This document shows positions 6,334 through 13,503 of a stretch of 15,832 bases of DNA, piece after piece. The DNA lies in assembly GCA_001798105.1 (NCBI GenBank), contig MGRI01000037.1:2187-18018 (forward strand), in the 5' to 3' direction. The notes beneath the pieces were generated by a model. The model had not been told where the DNA came from. It saw nothing but the letters and a program-made list of their open reading frames with translations, and did not search any database. Made by a program: the position numbers and the translations under genes. Position 1 is the first letter of the stretch. Every line of letters begins with the position of its first letter. The DNA comes from Deltaproteobacteria bacterium RIFCSPHIGHO2_02_FULL_40_11. GTDB lineage: Bacteria; Bdellovibrionota; JACOXK01; 2-02-FULL-40-11.

Positions 6334-7743
6334 TTGAAACGATTGATTCATCCGAAATGGTTTTGTTTTTTGACAGTAGCCTGTGGCCCCATGATGGCCA
6401 CCATGGATTCTTCTGCCGTCAATGTTTCTCTTCCCACCATTGCACGTTTATATCAAGCTTCTTTAAATGATGTTGAGTGGGTCATTGTTTCTTATCTTTT
6501 AACCATGGCTGCGTTGCTCTTACCCTTTGGCCGATTGGGCGATCAATGGGGCAGAAAAAAACTCTTTCGCGTGGGAATGGTTTTTTTTACCGTGAGTTCC
6601 ATTTTTTGTGCCCTGAGCTTGTCTGTGCCTCAGCTTGTGGTTTCAAGAATTATTCAGGGCATTGGGGGCGCCATTTTTATTTCCATTACGCCAGCTATTT
6701 TAGTGGATTCCTTTCCAACGTCTGAACGGGGTAAGGCCATTGGGTTGATGGGAACCATTGTTTCTACCGGGCTAATGGTAGGAGCGCCCCTTGGGGGATT
6801 TTTAACCCATTATCTTTCATGGAGGTGGATTTTTTTAATCAATATTCCAATTGGTATTTTGGGGTATTTTTTAGCGGGCATGAATCTTCCCAAAGATCCC
6901 GTGTCAGATAAAAAAATTCGTTTTGATTTTCCTGGAGCCCTCAGCATTGTTTTAGCCTCTTCAACCTTTTTATTTGCGCTCAATAAAATTTCAACCTGGG
7001 GAATGGATTCGGTGTGGACTTTGGGACTTTTCTGTGTGTCGTTTTTACTCTTCATTCAATTTTTAAAGATTGAACACAAAAATCCGTTGGGCGTTTTAGA
7101 TTTAAATCTTTTTAGGCGGCCACTTATCTTGGGCGGGAGCTTTTCTCTTTTATTTCATTTTATGGCACTTTTTATTCTCTATTTTTTAACGCCCTTTTAT
7201 TTAACAGAAGTTTTGCATTTAAAACCTCATGAAGTGGGGCTGACACTTATGTTTTTTTCCATTGGCTTTGCAATGGTAACACCGATCAGCGGATGGTTGT
7301 CTGATAAAGTGGGCTCTAGAATTCTATCTCCAGTGGGACTTTCTTTGTTAGCCATTTTATATTTTGGGGCGTCAACCTTAAATGAACGCAGTCAAGGGTG
7401 GCACGTTAGTTTGCTTTTGATGTTGGTGGGCGCGTGTGGGGGGCTTTTTCAAGCACCCAATAACAGCGCACTTTTAGGCGCAGTTCAAAGGCCACACCTT
7501 GGAACGGTGTCTTCGATCATTGCAACCATGCGTACCTTTGGCATTATGATGGGGGTTGCTTTTGGAACGCTTCTTTTTTCCTTATATGTTCAGCTTACGA
7601 ATGGCTTAGGAAAACATTTTACCCCCCAAGAAGTTCCTGCACATCTTTTTGTGGGGGGATACCATTTTGCCCTTTTATGTGCTGCAGCCATTGCCTGCAT
7701 TGCTGTCTTTTTTTCGTTGTATCGCGTAAGGCCTGAGTTTTAG
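6334..7743 (+). CDS. MFS exporter, DHA2 (EmrB/QacA-like) family
   Basis: This is an inner-membrane drug:proton antiporter of the 14-TM DHA2 class, which exports toxic compounds using the proton gradient. Family motifs are in order: MDSSAVNVSLPTI in TM1 (24-36), motif A GRLGDQWGRKK (66-76), antiporter motif C GLMVGAPLGG (146-155) and WRWIFLINIPIG (163-174). The length of 469 aa and hydrophobic pattern fit. The start is TTG at 6334, 1 nt after the yccU-like stop. The next Met (20) would remove part of TM1, so TTG is preferred and implies translational coupling. The last five residues (VRPEF) and the stop codon lie inside the left arm of a 122-bp palindromic element, so the natural C-terminus may have been replaced. 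The substrate cannot be told from sequence. Confidence 0.9.
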   Translation: MKRLIHPKWFCFLTVACGPMMATMDSSAVNVSLPTIARLYQASLNDVEWVIVSYLLTMAALLLPFGRLGDQWGRKKLFRVGMVFFTVSSIFCALSLSVPQLVVSRIIQGIGGAIFISITPAILVDSFPTSERGKAIGLMGTIVSTGLMVGAPLGGFLTHYLSWRWIFLINIPIGILGYFLAGMNLPKDPVSDKKIRFDFPGALSIVLASSTFLFALNKISTWGMDSVWTLGLFCVSFLLFIQFLKIEHKNPLGVLDLNLFRRPLILGGSFSLLFHFMALFILYFLTPFYLTEVLHLKPHEVGLTLMFFSIGFAMVTPISGWLSDKVGSRILSPVGLSLLAILYFGASTLNERSQGWHVSLLLMLVGACGGLFQAPNNSALLGAVQRPHLGTVSSIIATMRTFGIMMGVAFGTLLFSLYVQLTNGLGKHFTPQEVPAHLFVGGYHFALLCAAAIACIAVFFSLYRVRPEF

Positions 7744-7847
7744 GGGATACGTCGTTCTCAGTCGTCGGGCTCCTCCGACGTACCATTAAGTACGCCTCCG
7801 TCGCCCTCCTCCTTGCGGCCTCGTCTCCCCTAAAACTGAGGCCTTAC
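7726..7847. repeat. 122-bp imperfect palindromic element (MITE-like)
   Basis: Arms of 22 nt at 7726-7747 and 7826-7847 are reverse complements with one mismatch (GCCTGAG against GCCTCAG). They enclose 78 nt that is much richer in G+C than the neighbourhood. The interior holds CGTCGG-GCTCCT-CCGACG (7763-7780) and an overlapping CGTAC-CATTAA-GTACG (7779-7794). There is no protein-coding capacity and no T-tract after the right arm, so it is not a standard terminator. No clear target-site duplication is visible. The left arm encodes the end of the MFS gene including its TAG. It resembles a short non-autonomous mobile or dispersed repeat, but only one copy is in the window. Confidence 0.6.
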
Positions 7848-8057
7848 TTATAGTGACGCGGAGTGGCTCTCTCAGGTGTTTAAGAACTGACATCGTAAAA
7901 GTTAAAGTAAAATCAAGCACTTAGAATTATATGGGTACATCATTTTCTAAAGTCCCTGTATAGAATAGACGGCTTTTGGCGTGTATCCAAGGCGGGCTTC
8001 CGGGCGTTTTTACTAAAAAACACTGTAATATCAATGGGTTACAAATTTATGCCAACG
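7848..8057. other. Non-coding region upstream of sigma-54 promoter
   Basis: The MFS stop and the next start are 354 nt apart; after the palindromic element, 210 nt remain before the -24/-12 promoter. I see no credible gene here. It includes TTGG-N7-CCAA near 7975-7990 and a G/C cluster (about 7990-8010). Because sigma-54 promoters need an upstream activator site, this is where an enhancer-binding protein would be expected, but I cannot assign a defined site. Confidence 0.4.
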
Positions 8058-8073
8058 TGGCACTGCCATTGCA
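8058..8073 (+). promoter_or_regulatory. Sigma-54 (-24/-12) promoter
   Basis: TGGCAC (8058-8063), a 5-nt spacer (TGCCA) and TTGCA (8069-8073) match the RpoN consensus TGGCAC-N5-TTGCW completely, with the required GG-N10-GC spacing. Transcription would start about 12 nt past the GC, near 8084. That leaves a short leader holding the GAAGGTG ribosome site just before the ATG at 8098. It would drive the following three genes. The activating enhancer-binding protein is not in the window. Confidence 0.75.
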
Positions 8074-8097
8074 CTTTATAGGGATGAAGGTGTCTTT

Positions 8098-8940
8098 ATG
8101 TTGGATCGATATTTAAAATATGCTTTTTTTTCATTTTTGCTCTTGTCTGCCGCCTTTTTGGCGTTTGAAGCGGGCGAAAAGGGGGGAGATGCTTTGCCCA
8201 AGAGCGCATCTCAAAAGCTCTTTAAGTCATTTCCAGCCTTAAAAGAAGATTTCCAAAAACAAATGCAGGTTCAAACCCAAAACGAAAATGCCACAAAAGA
8301 GGCATCCGAAAAAGATGAAAAAGACAAAAAAGAAGAAGATTCCAAAAAAGATAAACAGTCAGAAAATGGGTTTACGCGTGAAGTTTTTGTTGCTGAAGGA
8401 AATTCCAAAATGTCTCCAAATCCTGTGAACCGTCTGGATACTTTTGGAACGACGCTCATTACCAGCGAAAAACCTGTGGATCGAAAACGCGACAGAAAAA
8501 TTTTACTGCCCCAGATTTCAAATGCATATATTCCAGCCTATCATACCCCCCAAGGGGTGATGGTTGTAAATCGCCAGGTTTCGGTGAATGAATACGGCCG
8601 TCAATATGAAATTCATATGTATGACGAAACGGGTAAAAAATTTCAAGGCTCATTTGTGAGCGAGGCTTCTTTAGAATTTCCATTTCAAGGCTTGCCAAAG
8701 TTTCATGCTGTGAATGAAGAGCAATTCACACAAAGTAGCCGTTATTTTGTATTTCGAGACATTTCAAGTCAAAGTACTCAAAAACTTTTAAACAGTGAAC
8801 CCTTTGTATCGTCTTTGATTCAATCTTCCAGCCGCAATACATTGGATCAGAAGTCCTATTTGGGGCAAGATCCCAATTCAAATCTTAAAATGTATCAGTT
8901 ATACCCCGGTGTTTATATGGGTGAGATCAACTTGAACTAA
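8098..8940 (+). CDS. Membrane-anchored protein with Lys/Glu-rich segment, unknown
   Basis: I do not recognise this 280-aa protein. It begins with one hydrophobic segment (about 8-23, YAFFSFLLLSAAFLAF), acting as a signal anchor or uncleaved signal, so most of the chain should be periplasmic. Residues about 58-90 are a charged Lys/Glu/Asp/Gln-rich, probably disordered or coiled segment. Residues about 125-280 form a beta-rich domain (for example GVMVVNRQVSVNEYGRQYEIHMYDETGKKF) of unknown fold, with no cysteines or catalytic motif I can see. The start is supported by GAAGGTG about 7 nt upstream and by the sigma-54 promoter positioned for it. The Lol-type permease gene follows after 29 nt on the same strand, so it is probably the first gene of that operon. 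A periplasmic role linked to lipoprotein export is only context-based inference. Confidence 0.75.
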   Translation: MLDRYLKYAFFSFLLLSAAFLAFEAGEKGGDALPKSASQKLFKSFPALKEDFQKQMQVQTQNENATKEASEKDEKDKKEEDSKKDKQSENGFTREVFVAEGNSKMSPNPVNRLDTFGTTLITSEKPVDRKRDRKILLPQISNAYIPAYHTPQGVMVVNRQVSVNEYGRQYEIHMYDETGKKFQGSFVSEASLEFPFQGLPKFHAVNEEQFTQSSRYFVFRDISSQSTQKLLNSEPFVSSLIQSSSRNTLDQKSYLGQDPNSNLKMYQLYPGVYMGEINLN

Positions 8941-8969
8941 ATTTTTCTTTCAAGTAACCTCAAACCGAA

Positions 8970-10157
8970 ATGAATATTTTTGACCTGTTTGTGGGCATGC
9001 GCTATTTGCGTTCCCGTAAGCGTCATCAAGGGTTAAATGTAACCACATGGATTTCAATCGGAGGCATTGCCGTTGGGGTGATGTCTTTAATTGTGGTTAT
9101 TTCTGTAATGAACGGGTTTGGAAACGATTTAAGAAATAAACTTCTTAAGTTTAAGTCGCATCTTCTAATTGAATCTAAAACGTTAGAGTCTTTCCCATTT
9201 CACGCAACGTTGGCCCAAGATATTCAAAAAACAAATCCCAAAATAAAAGCCATCCAGCCCTATCTTTCAACAGAGATGATGCTGAAAGCGGAAGATGCTG
9301 TGACAGGGATTTTATATAAAGGGGTGACAGACGCGCTTTTGTCTGGGGCAGAGATGACACAACCGAATATGCCTTCTGTTCTATTGGGGAAAGAATTGGG
9401 TCATTTGATGGGGCTTGTGATTGGCGATGAAGTTACGATTATTTCTCCCATTGAAACCGTAGGCCCCTTGGGCAGTCTTCCCAAAATGAAAAAATATCAG
9501 GTTTCTGGATGGATACAAACTGGCGTTTATGAAATTGATACAAAGCTGGTGTATGTTTCTTTAGTCGAAGCGCAAGATTTTTTGGAGCGCCAAAACCACA
9601 TTGATGGGTATGAGATCATGTTGCATGACGCGGGCAGGGTAGAAGAAGTTGTTTCCAATCTTAAAAAGTTTTCTTTTCCTTTCGAAGTATCGATTCGGGG
9701 GTGGCCAGAATTGAATCGTGCTTTATTTAGTGCTTTAAAGCTTGAAAAGTTTGCCATGTTTTTAATTTTATCTTTTATTGTTTTAGTTGCAGCACTGAAT
9801 ATTATTACAACCATTACGCGCGTGGTTTTAGAAAAGAGAAAAGAAATTTCTATTTTAAAAATCATGGGCGCAAAACAAAAAAATATTATGATGATTTTTT
9901 TATTTCAGGGAATTTGGATGGGACTTTTGGGTGTGGGGTTCGGGGTTACCGTTGGGGTTTTAATTTGTTTTATTTTGAACAGATTTGAAATTTTAAAATT
10001 ACCGGATATTTATTATAGCACCTCTGTTCCGATTGAAATGCAAGCTTGGATGATTGTTCTCATTGCATGTGTGGCGATTTTGATTACGCTCCTTTCATCA
10101 TTGTATCCGGCATGGAAGGCGTCGAAATTAAATCTGTTAGAAGGGATTAAGTTTTAG
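8970..10157 (+). CDS. LolC/LolE-family lipoprotein-releasing ABC permease
   Basis: Members of this FtsX-like permease family work with the ATPase LolD to lift mature lipoproteins from the inner membrane toward LolA. The N-terminus has LFVGMRYLRSRKRHQG then a TM helix (about 26-50, WISIGGIAVGVMSLIVVISVMNGF). A large periplasmic domain (about 51-260) and three C-terminal TM helices follow. Between TM2 and TM3 lies the ATPase-coupling region LEKRKEISILKIMGAKQKN, and the protein ends ASKLNLLEGIKF, both typical. The length of 395 aa is normal. The start ATG has only a weak Shine-Dalgarno sequence. LolD, usually adjacent, is absent here, so it must be elsewhere or the permease may pair with another ATPase. 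Its stop abuts the tryptophanase ATG (TAGATG). Three candidate substrate lipoproteins are encoded in the window. LolC, LolE and single-permease LolF cannot be separated by eye. Confidence 0.87.
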   Translation: MNIFDLFVGMRYLRSRKRHQGLNVTTWISIGGIAVGVMSLIVVISVMNGFGNDLRNKLLKFKSHLLIESKTLESFPFHATLAQDIQKTNPKIKAIQPYLSTEMMLKAEDAVTGILYKGVTDALLSGAEMTQPNMPSVLLGKELGHLMGLVIGDEVTIISPIETVGPLGSLPKMKKYQVSGWIQTGVYEIDTKLVYVSLVEAQDFLERQNHIDGYEIMLHDAGRVEEVVSNLKKFSFPFEVSIRGWPELNRALFSALKLEKFAMFLILSFIVLVAALNIITTITRVVLEKRKEISILKIMGAKQKNIMMIFLFQGIWMGLLGVGFGVTVGVLICFILNRFEILKLPDIYYSTSVPIEMQAWMIVLIACVAILITLLSSLYPAWKASKLNLLEGIKF

Positions 10158-11516
10158 ATGAAAACCGTTATTGAGCCTTTTCGCATTAAAATGGTTGAGC
10201 CCATTCGCATGACAACTGTTGTAGAGCGAGAACAGATTTTAAAAAAAGCAAACTATAATCTTTTTTTAGTTCCAGCCAAAGACGTCTTAATCGATTTACT
10301 GACAGATAGTGGAACTGCGGCCATGAGTGCCGCGCAGTGGGCAGGCATGATGGAAGGTGATGAATCGTACGCAGGGTCCAAAAGTTTTGAGCGTTTTGAA
10401 AAAGTTGTAAAAGAATTAACGGGATATCCTTATATTATTCCTGTGCATCAAGGCAGAGCCGCTGAAAAAATTCTTTTTCATGTGGCCATCCGTCATTTGG
10501 GTTCCCGTCAACCCATGGTTCCCAATAATACGCATTTTGATACCACCCGAGCCAATGTGGAATACCTGGGGGCCAAGGCCATTGATTTTCCTGTTTTAGA
10601 AGCCAGCCAACCCGCTCTTCGAAAACCCTTTAAAGGAAATATGGACTTAGAAAAATTGGAAAATTTTTTAAATCAACACGCCAAAAAAGATGTGCCTCTG
10701 ATCATGATGACCATTACAAATAACTCCAGAGGGGGCCAACCTGTTTCAATGCAAAATTTAAAAGGCGTTCAAAAGCTGGCTCAAAAATATAAAATCCCCT
10801 TCTTTTTAGATGCCGCACGCTTCGCAGAAAATGCGTATTTTATTCAGCAAAGAGAACCAAAATACAACACTAAAACAGTGAAAGAAATTGCTCAGGAAAT
10901 TTTTCGGCTCAGCGATGGCTGTACGATGAGCGCTAAAAAAGATGGGCTTGTCAATATGGGGGGATTTTTAGCGTTTCATTCCAAAAAATGGGCCATGTCG
11001 GCACGGTCTCTTCTCATTTTAACAGAAGGGTTTCCAACGTATGGAGGGCTGGCCGGTCGAGATCTCGAAGCCATCGCCCAGGGATTAGAAGAAGTTGTGG
11101 ATGAAGATTATTTAAAGTATCGAATTCGAACCATTGAATACATTGCCATACGGCTCATACAAATGGGAGTTCCCATTGTGCAACCACCAGGGGGGCATGC
11201 CATTTATATCGATGCCGCCTCTTTTTTAAAACATATTCCAAGGTCTCAATTTCCTGGGCAATCTTTGGTCTGCGAGTTATATGTGCGTGGCGGGGTGCGT
11301 GGGGTTGAAATTGGAAGTGTGATGTTTGGTGCCAATACCGATATGGAATTGGTTCGGTTGGCCTTTCCCAGGCGTGTTTATACGCAAAGTCATGTGGATT
11401 ATCTTTTAGAAGTCATCGAAGAAATTACAAAAAACAAATCGCGTTTACATGGATATAAAATAACATACGAAGAACCGATCATGCGGCATTTTACGGCGCA
11501 TTTTAAACCTATATAG
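10158..11516 (+). CDS. tnaA: Tryptophanase (PLP-dependent tryptophan indole-lyase)
   Basis: This cytoplasmic PLP enzyme cleaves L-tryptophan to indole, pyruvate and ammonia. EPFRIKMVEPIR at the N-terminus, LLTDSGT (47-53), the phosphate-site HQGR (97-100), NNSRGGQPVS (188-197), DAARFAENAYF with Asp218 for the pyridine nitrogen, and MSAKKD with Lys261 as the Schiff-base lysine are all present. The main alternative is tyrosine phenol-lyase. The window has Asp128 (FDTT) where phenol-lyase has its substrate Thr124, and Ile385 (VEIG) where it has the phenol-binding Arg of MERG, so tryptophanase is favoured. Some stretches (MSAAQWAGMM, GGLAGRD) look more phenol-lyase-like, so a divergent specificity is possible. 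At 452 aa it is slightly shorter than the E. coli enzyme. No tnaC-like leader is seen. It follows the permease with zero gap and ends at a strong terminator. Confidence 0.85.
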   Translation: MKTVIEPFRIKMVEPIRMTTVVEREQILKKANYNLFLVPAKDVLIDLLTDSGTAAMSAAQWAGMMEGDESYAGSKSFERFEKVVKELTGYPYIIPVHQGRAAEKILFHVAIRHLGSRQPMVPNNTHFDTTRANVEYLGAKAIDFPVLEASQPALRKPFKGNMDLEKLENFLNQHAKKDVPLIMMTITNNSRGGQPVSMQNLKGVQKLAQKYKIPFFLDAARFAENAYFIQQREPKYNTKTVKEIAQEIFRLSDGCTMSAKKDGLVNMGGFLAFHSKKWAMSARSLLILTEGFPTYGGLAGRDLEAIAQGLEEVVDEDYLKYRIRTIEYIAIRLIQMGVPIVQPPGGHAIYIDAASFLKHIPRSQFPGQSLVCELYVRGGVRGVEIGSVMFGANTDMELVRLAFPRRVYTQSHVDYLLEVIEEITKNKSRLHGYKITYEEPIMRHFTAHFKPI

Positions 11517-11518
11517 TC

Positions 11519-11549
11519 ATTCCCCGCGAAAGCGGGGAATCTTTTTTTT
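11519..11549 (+). terminator. Intrinsic terminator after tryptophanase
   Basis: A perfect 9-bp stem, ATTCCCCGC (11519-11527) with GCGGGGAAT (11532-11540), has a GAAA tetraloop and is followed by C and eight Ts (11542-11549). It starts 3 nt after the tnaA stop. The stem also resembles the dispersed ATTCCC-N8-GGGAAT palindromes (dRS3-like) found in several proteobacteria. Confidence 0.92.
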
Positions 11550-11587
11550 GCCTCAAGTTAAATTCATAGATGTCGATAAGTGCATGT

Positions 11588-11908
11588 ATGAAAAAACTAG
11601 TTATTTATATCATCGTATTGGCTTTTATGGGGTGCGCAACACCGCTTTCAAAGCAAAAATTTCCAAGAGACAATGTCAAAGATATTACCGTTGGGAAAAC
11701 AACACAGCGCGATGTGTATGACACTTTTGGAGAACCGATTTATCATGGATCGAAAACAGATGATGAATCGTGGTGGATGTATATTCACACAACCAAAGAT
11801 AATTCTGAATCTTTGTCTTTGTACTTTGATAAAGAAGGTCGTGTGACAGATTTCTTATACACCCCCTTTGAAAAATCGCTCAAAGAAAAACTTCAAGCCA
11901 GTCGGTAG
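11588..11908 (+). CDS. Small BamE/SmpA-OmlA-like lipoprotein
   Basis: This is a small lipoprotein of the SmpA/OmlA (BamE-like) fold. Starting at the ATG at 11588 it has 106 aa, with a signal peptide MKKLVIYIIVLAFMGC ending in lipobox FMG-C and a +2 Ala, predicting outer-membrane sorting. The mature part shows the fold's usual order: VKDITVGKTTQRDVYDTFGEPI, a W-W-M-Y strand after DDES, and LSLYFDKEGRVTDFLYTPF. An earlier in-frame ATG at 11570 would add six residues before the signal peptide and is less likely. BamE proper helps assemble outer-membrane beta-barrels, but many paralogues of this fold have other roles and nothing nearby links it to the Bam complex. It follows the tnaA terminator and precedes the MBL hydrolase by 30 nt. 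Confidence 0.75.
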   Translation: MKKLVIYIIVLAFMGCATPLSKQKFPRDNVKDITVGKTTQRDVYDTFGEPIYHGSKTDDESWWMYIHTTKDNSESLSLYFDKEGRVTDFLYTPFEKSLKEKLQASR

Positions 11909-11938
11909 GGTCAATCCCTTGCTTCAAGGTATAATTTT

Positions 11939-12808
11939 ATGCTACGCATAAAATCTATGCCTCGGAAAATAGGACCTTATACCGTATCGCTTCTTGAAAC
12001 TGGCCAATTTGCTTTGGATGGGGGCGCCATGTTTGGCGTGGTTCCCAAAAATCTTTGGCAAAGAACCAATCCTGCAGACGATCAAAATAGAATTGATATG
12101 GCCCTTCGCATTTTACTCATTCAAGGCGGAGATAAAAATATTTTAGTAGATACAGGCATTGGCGATAAGTGGGACGAAAAATATAAAAATATCTATCGTA
12201 TTTCGCATGAAACATTTTCTTTAGAAAAAGCCCTCTCAGAAAAAAAAATAAAGTCCAAAGACATTACAGATATCATTATTTCACATCTTCATTTTGATCA
12301 TGCAGGTGGGCTTACGTATTTGGATCAAGGAAAGTTGAAACTTACTTTTCCAAAGGCTAAGATTTATGTTCAAAAAGAACAATACGAATGGGCCAATCGG
12401 CCGACGCCTAAGGATCAAGCCAGTTTTTTAAAAGAAAATATTATGCCCCTGAAAGAGGCCAACCTTGTTTTGCTCGAAGGCGAAAAAGAAATTTATCCAG
12501 GCATTCATGTTTTAATTTCTCATGGGCATACCCGAGCCCAACAAGTTGTAAAAGTTACAGATGGTGCATCTACAGTTCTTTTTTGTGCAGATCTCATTCC
12601 AACGTCTTCGCATGTGCCGGTTCCGTTTGTGATGGGCTATGACAATTTTCCACTTCTTACGATGGAAGAAAAAAGAAATATTTTAGAAAAAGCCGTTCAA
12701 GAAAACTGGGTGCTTTGTTTTGAGCACGATCCGAAAGTGGCGGCAGCCACCGTGCAAAAAGACCCACAAAAAGGACGTTTTTCGGTGAAAGAAGTTACGT
12801 CATTTTAA
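11939..12808 (+). CDS. MBL-fold metallo-hydrolase (lactonase-like subgroup)
   Basis: This is a metallo-beta-lactamase-fold hydrolase, probably with two metal ions. Ligands are visible in order: H116-L-H118-F-D120-H121 in SHLHFDHAGGL, His197 in SHGHTRAQQ, the bridging Asp218 in FCADLIPT and His263 in FEHDP. The layout, including LVDTGIGDKW (70-78) before the metal motif, is that of the AiiA/YtnP-like group, which includes quorum-quenching N-acyl-homoserine lactonases. Many members have other or unknown esters as substrates, so lactonase activity is not established. There is no signal peptide; it should be cytoplasmic. The ATG at 11939 has AAGG about 10 nt upstream; Met7 is an alternative. The last 9 bp overlap the 3' end of the convergent DJ-1 gene. 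Length 289 aa is normal. Confidence 0.87.
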   Translation: MLRIKSMPRKIGPYTVSLLETGQFALDGGAMFGVVPKNLWQRTNPADDQNRIDMALRILLIQGGDKNILVDTGIGDKWDEKYKNIYRISHETFSLEKALSEKKIKSKDITDIIISHLHFDHAGGLTYLDQGKLKLTFPKAKIYVQKEQYEWANRPTPKDQASFLKENIMPLKEANLVLLEGEKEIYPGIHVLISHGHTRAQQVVKVTDGASTVLFCADLIPTSSHVPVPFVMGYDNFPLLTMEEKRNILEKAVQENWVLCFEHDPKVAAATVQKDPQKGRFSVKEVTSF

Positions 12809-13306
12809 GCGCTTTAAAAGCGTTTCAGCAAATTTTTGTGCAGCATCAGGGCCAACGCCTGTGACAATGCGTCCATCTTCTTCAACGGGTTGCCCCGTAT
12901 ACTTTGCCCCTTTTTCTTTTAGGTTTGTGGCTTCAGACTCCCAACACGTTGCCGTTTTTCCCTTCAATAGCCCAGCATTGGCTAAAATAGAAGGTGCAAT
13001 GCAAATGGCCGAAACCAATTTTTTCTGCTGATCGGCTTGCCTTGCCAATTCATGACACTTTGGGTCGTTAAAATAGGCTTGGGCCCCAAATCCACCCACA
13101 AAAACCACGGCATCGAAATCATTCATGGAAACATCCGATAATTTTTTATCGGGTGTCACTTTTTTCCCCAGCATGCCCTTGGATGTTTTTCCTGTAGAAG
13201 AGGCCACGGTGATTTCAATTTTATTTTTCTTTAAAAGTTCATACGGCATTGAGAATTCTTCATCCCTAAAATCATTGGGTGCAATGACCATCAGTACTTT
13301 TTTCAT
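12800..13306 (-). CDS. DJ-1/PfpI-family protein
   Basis: This is a 168-aa single-domain protein of the DJ-1/PfpI superfamily, whose members act as proteases, chaperones, glyoxalases or deglycases, some of them disputed. The N-terminal strand MKKVLMVIAPNDFRDEEF carries the conserved acidic residue Glu17 or Glu16, and the nucleophile elbow VSAICIAPSILANAGLL places Cys102 as the reactive cysteine. The residue after Cys is Ile, not the His seen in PfpI/YhbO, so the classic Cys-His pair is absent. This site looks more like DJ-1 itself. GKTATCWES and TGVGPDAAQKFAETLL complete the family pattern. A strong AAGGAGA lies 7 nt before the ATG, and a promoter is seen 39 nt upstream. It converges on the MBL gene, overlapping it by 9 bp. 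Confidence 0.88.
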   Translation of the reverse strand: MKKVLMVIAPNDFRDEEFSMPYELLKKNKIEITVASSTGKTSKGMLGKKVTPDKKLSDVSMNDFDAVVFVGGFGAQAYFNDPKCHELARQADQQKKLVSAICIAPSILANAGLLKGKTATCWESEATNLKEKGAKYTGQPVEEDGRIVTGVGPDAAQKFAETLLKRLK

Positions 13307-13344
13307 GTCTGTCTCCTTTTGTTTCGTTTGCGTTCATCTTTTGT

Positions 13345-13372
13345 TTTATAGTAATGTCGATTTTAAAATCAA
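13345..13372 (-). promoter_or_regulatory. Putative sigma-70 promoter of DJ-1 gene
   Basis: On the minus strand TTGATT (13372-13367), a 16-nt spacer and TATAAA (13350-13345) match the consensus at four and five positions. Transcription would start near 13338, giving a leader of about 32 nt with AAGGAGA. The 12-bp perfect palindrome GATTTTAAAATC (13359-13370) overlaps the -35 and could be an operator or simply AT-rich sequence. Confidence 0.6.
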
Positions 13373-13388
13373 GCATTTGCGCCCATAT

Positions 13389-13470
13389 GCCGACGTGGCG
13401 GAACTGGCAGACGCGCATGGCTTAGGACCATGTGGGGTAACTCGTGGGGGTTCAAGTCCCTCCGTCGGCA
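13389..13470 (+). tRNA. tRNA-Leu (anticodon TAG)
   Basis: An 82-nt class II tRNA folds cleanly. The acceptor stem GCCGACG pairs with CGTCGGC. The anticodon stem CATGG/CCATG carries loop CTTAGGA with anticodon TAG at 13423-13425, reading CUN leucine codons. A 13-nt variable arm (13433-13445) follows, then T arm GGGGG-TTCAAGT-CCCTC and discriminator A. CCA is not encoded. The next gene begins 33 nt downstream. Confidence 0.96.
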
Positions 13471-13503
13471 TTAAAAAAGCAGAAATAAAGTTTCCAAACC
13501 AGA

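Noticed and set aside
11924..11936. TATAAT-like sequence just before the MBL start
   Set aside because: It lies only a few bases before the ATG and has no -35 at proper spacing.
11939..12808. Quorum-sensing/indole signalling module formed by tnaA and the lactonase-like MBL protein
   Set aside because: A strong terminator separates them, lactonase activity is unproven, and no LuxI/LuxR-type gene is present.
12810..12822. CGCTTTAAAAGCG palindrome near the MBL/DJ-1 convergent overlap
   Set aside because: It lies within the DJ-1 coding sequence, leaves almost no loop and lacks a following T-tract.
7908..13375. Identical 12-mer TAAAATCAAGCA at 7908-7919 and 13364-13375
   Set aside because: In an AT-rich 15.8-kb window several chance 12-mer matches are expected, and the flanks do not extend the match.
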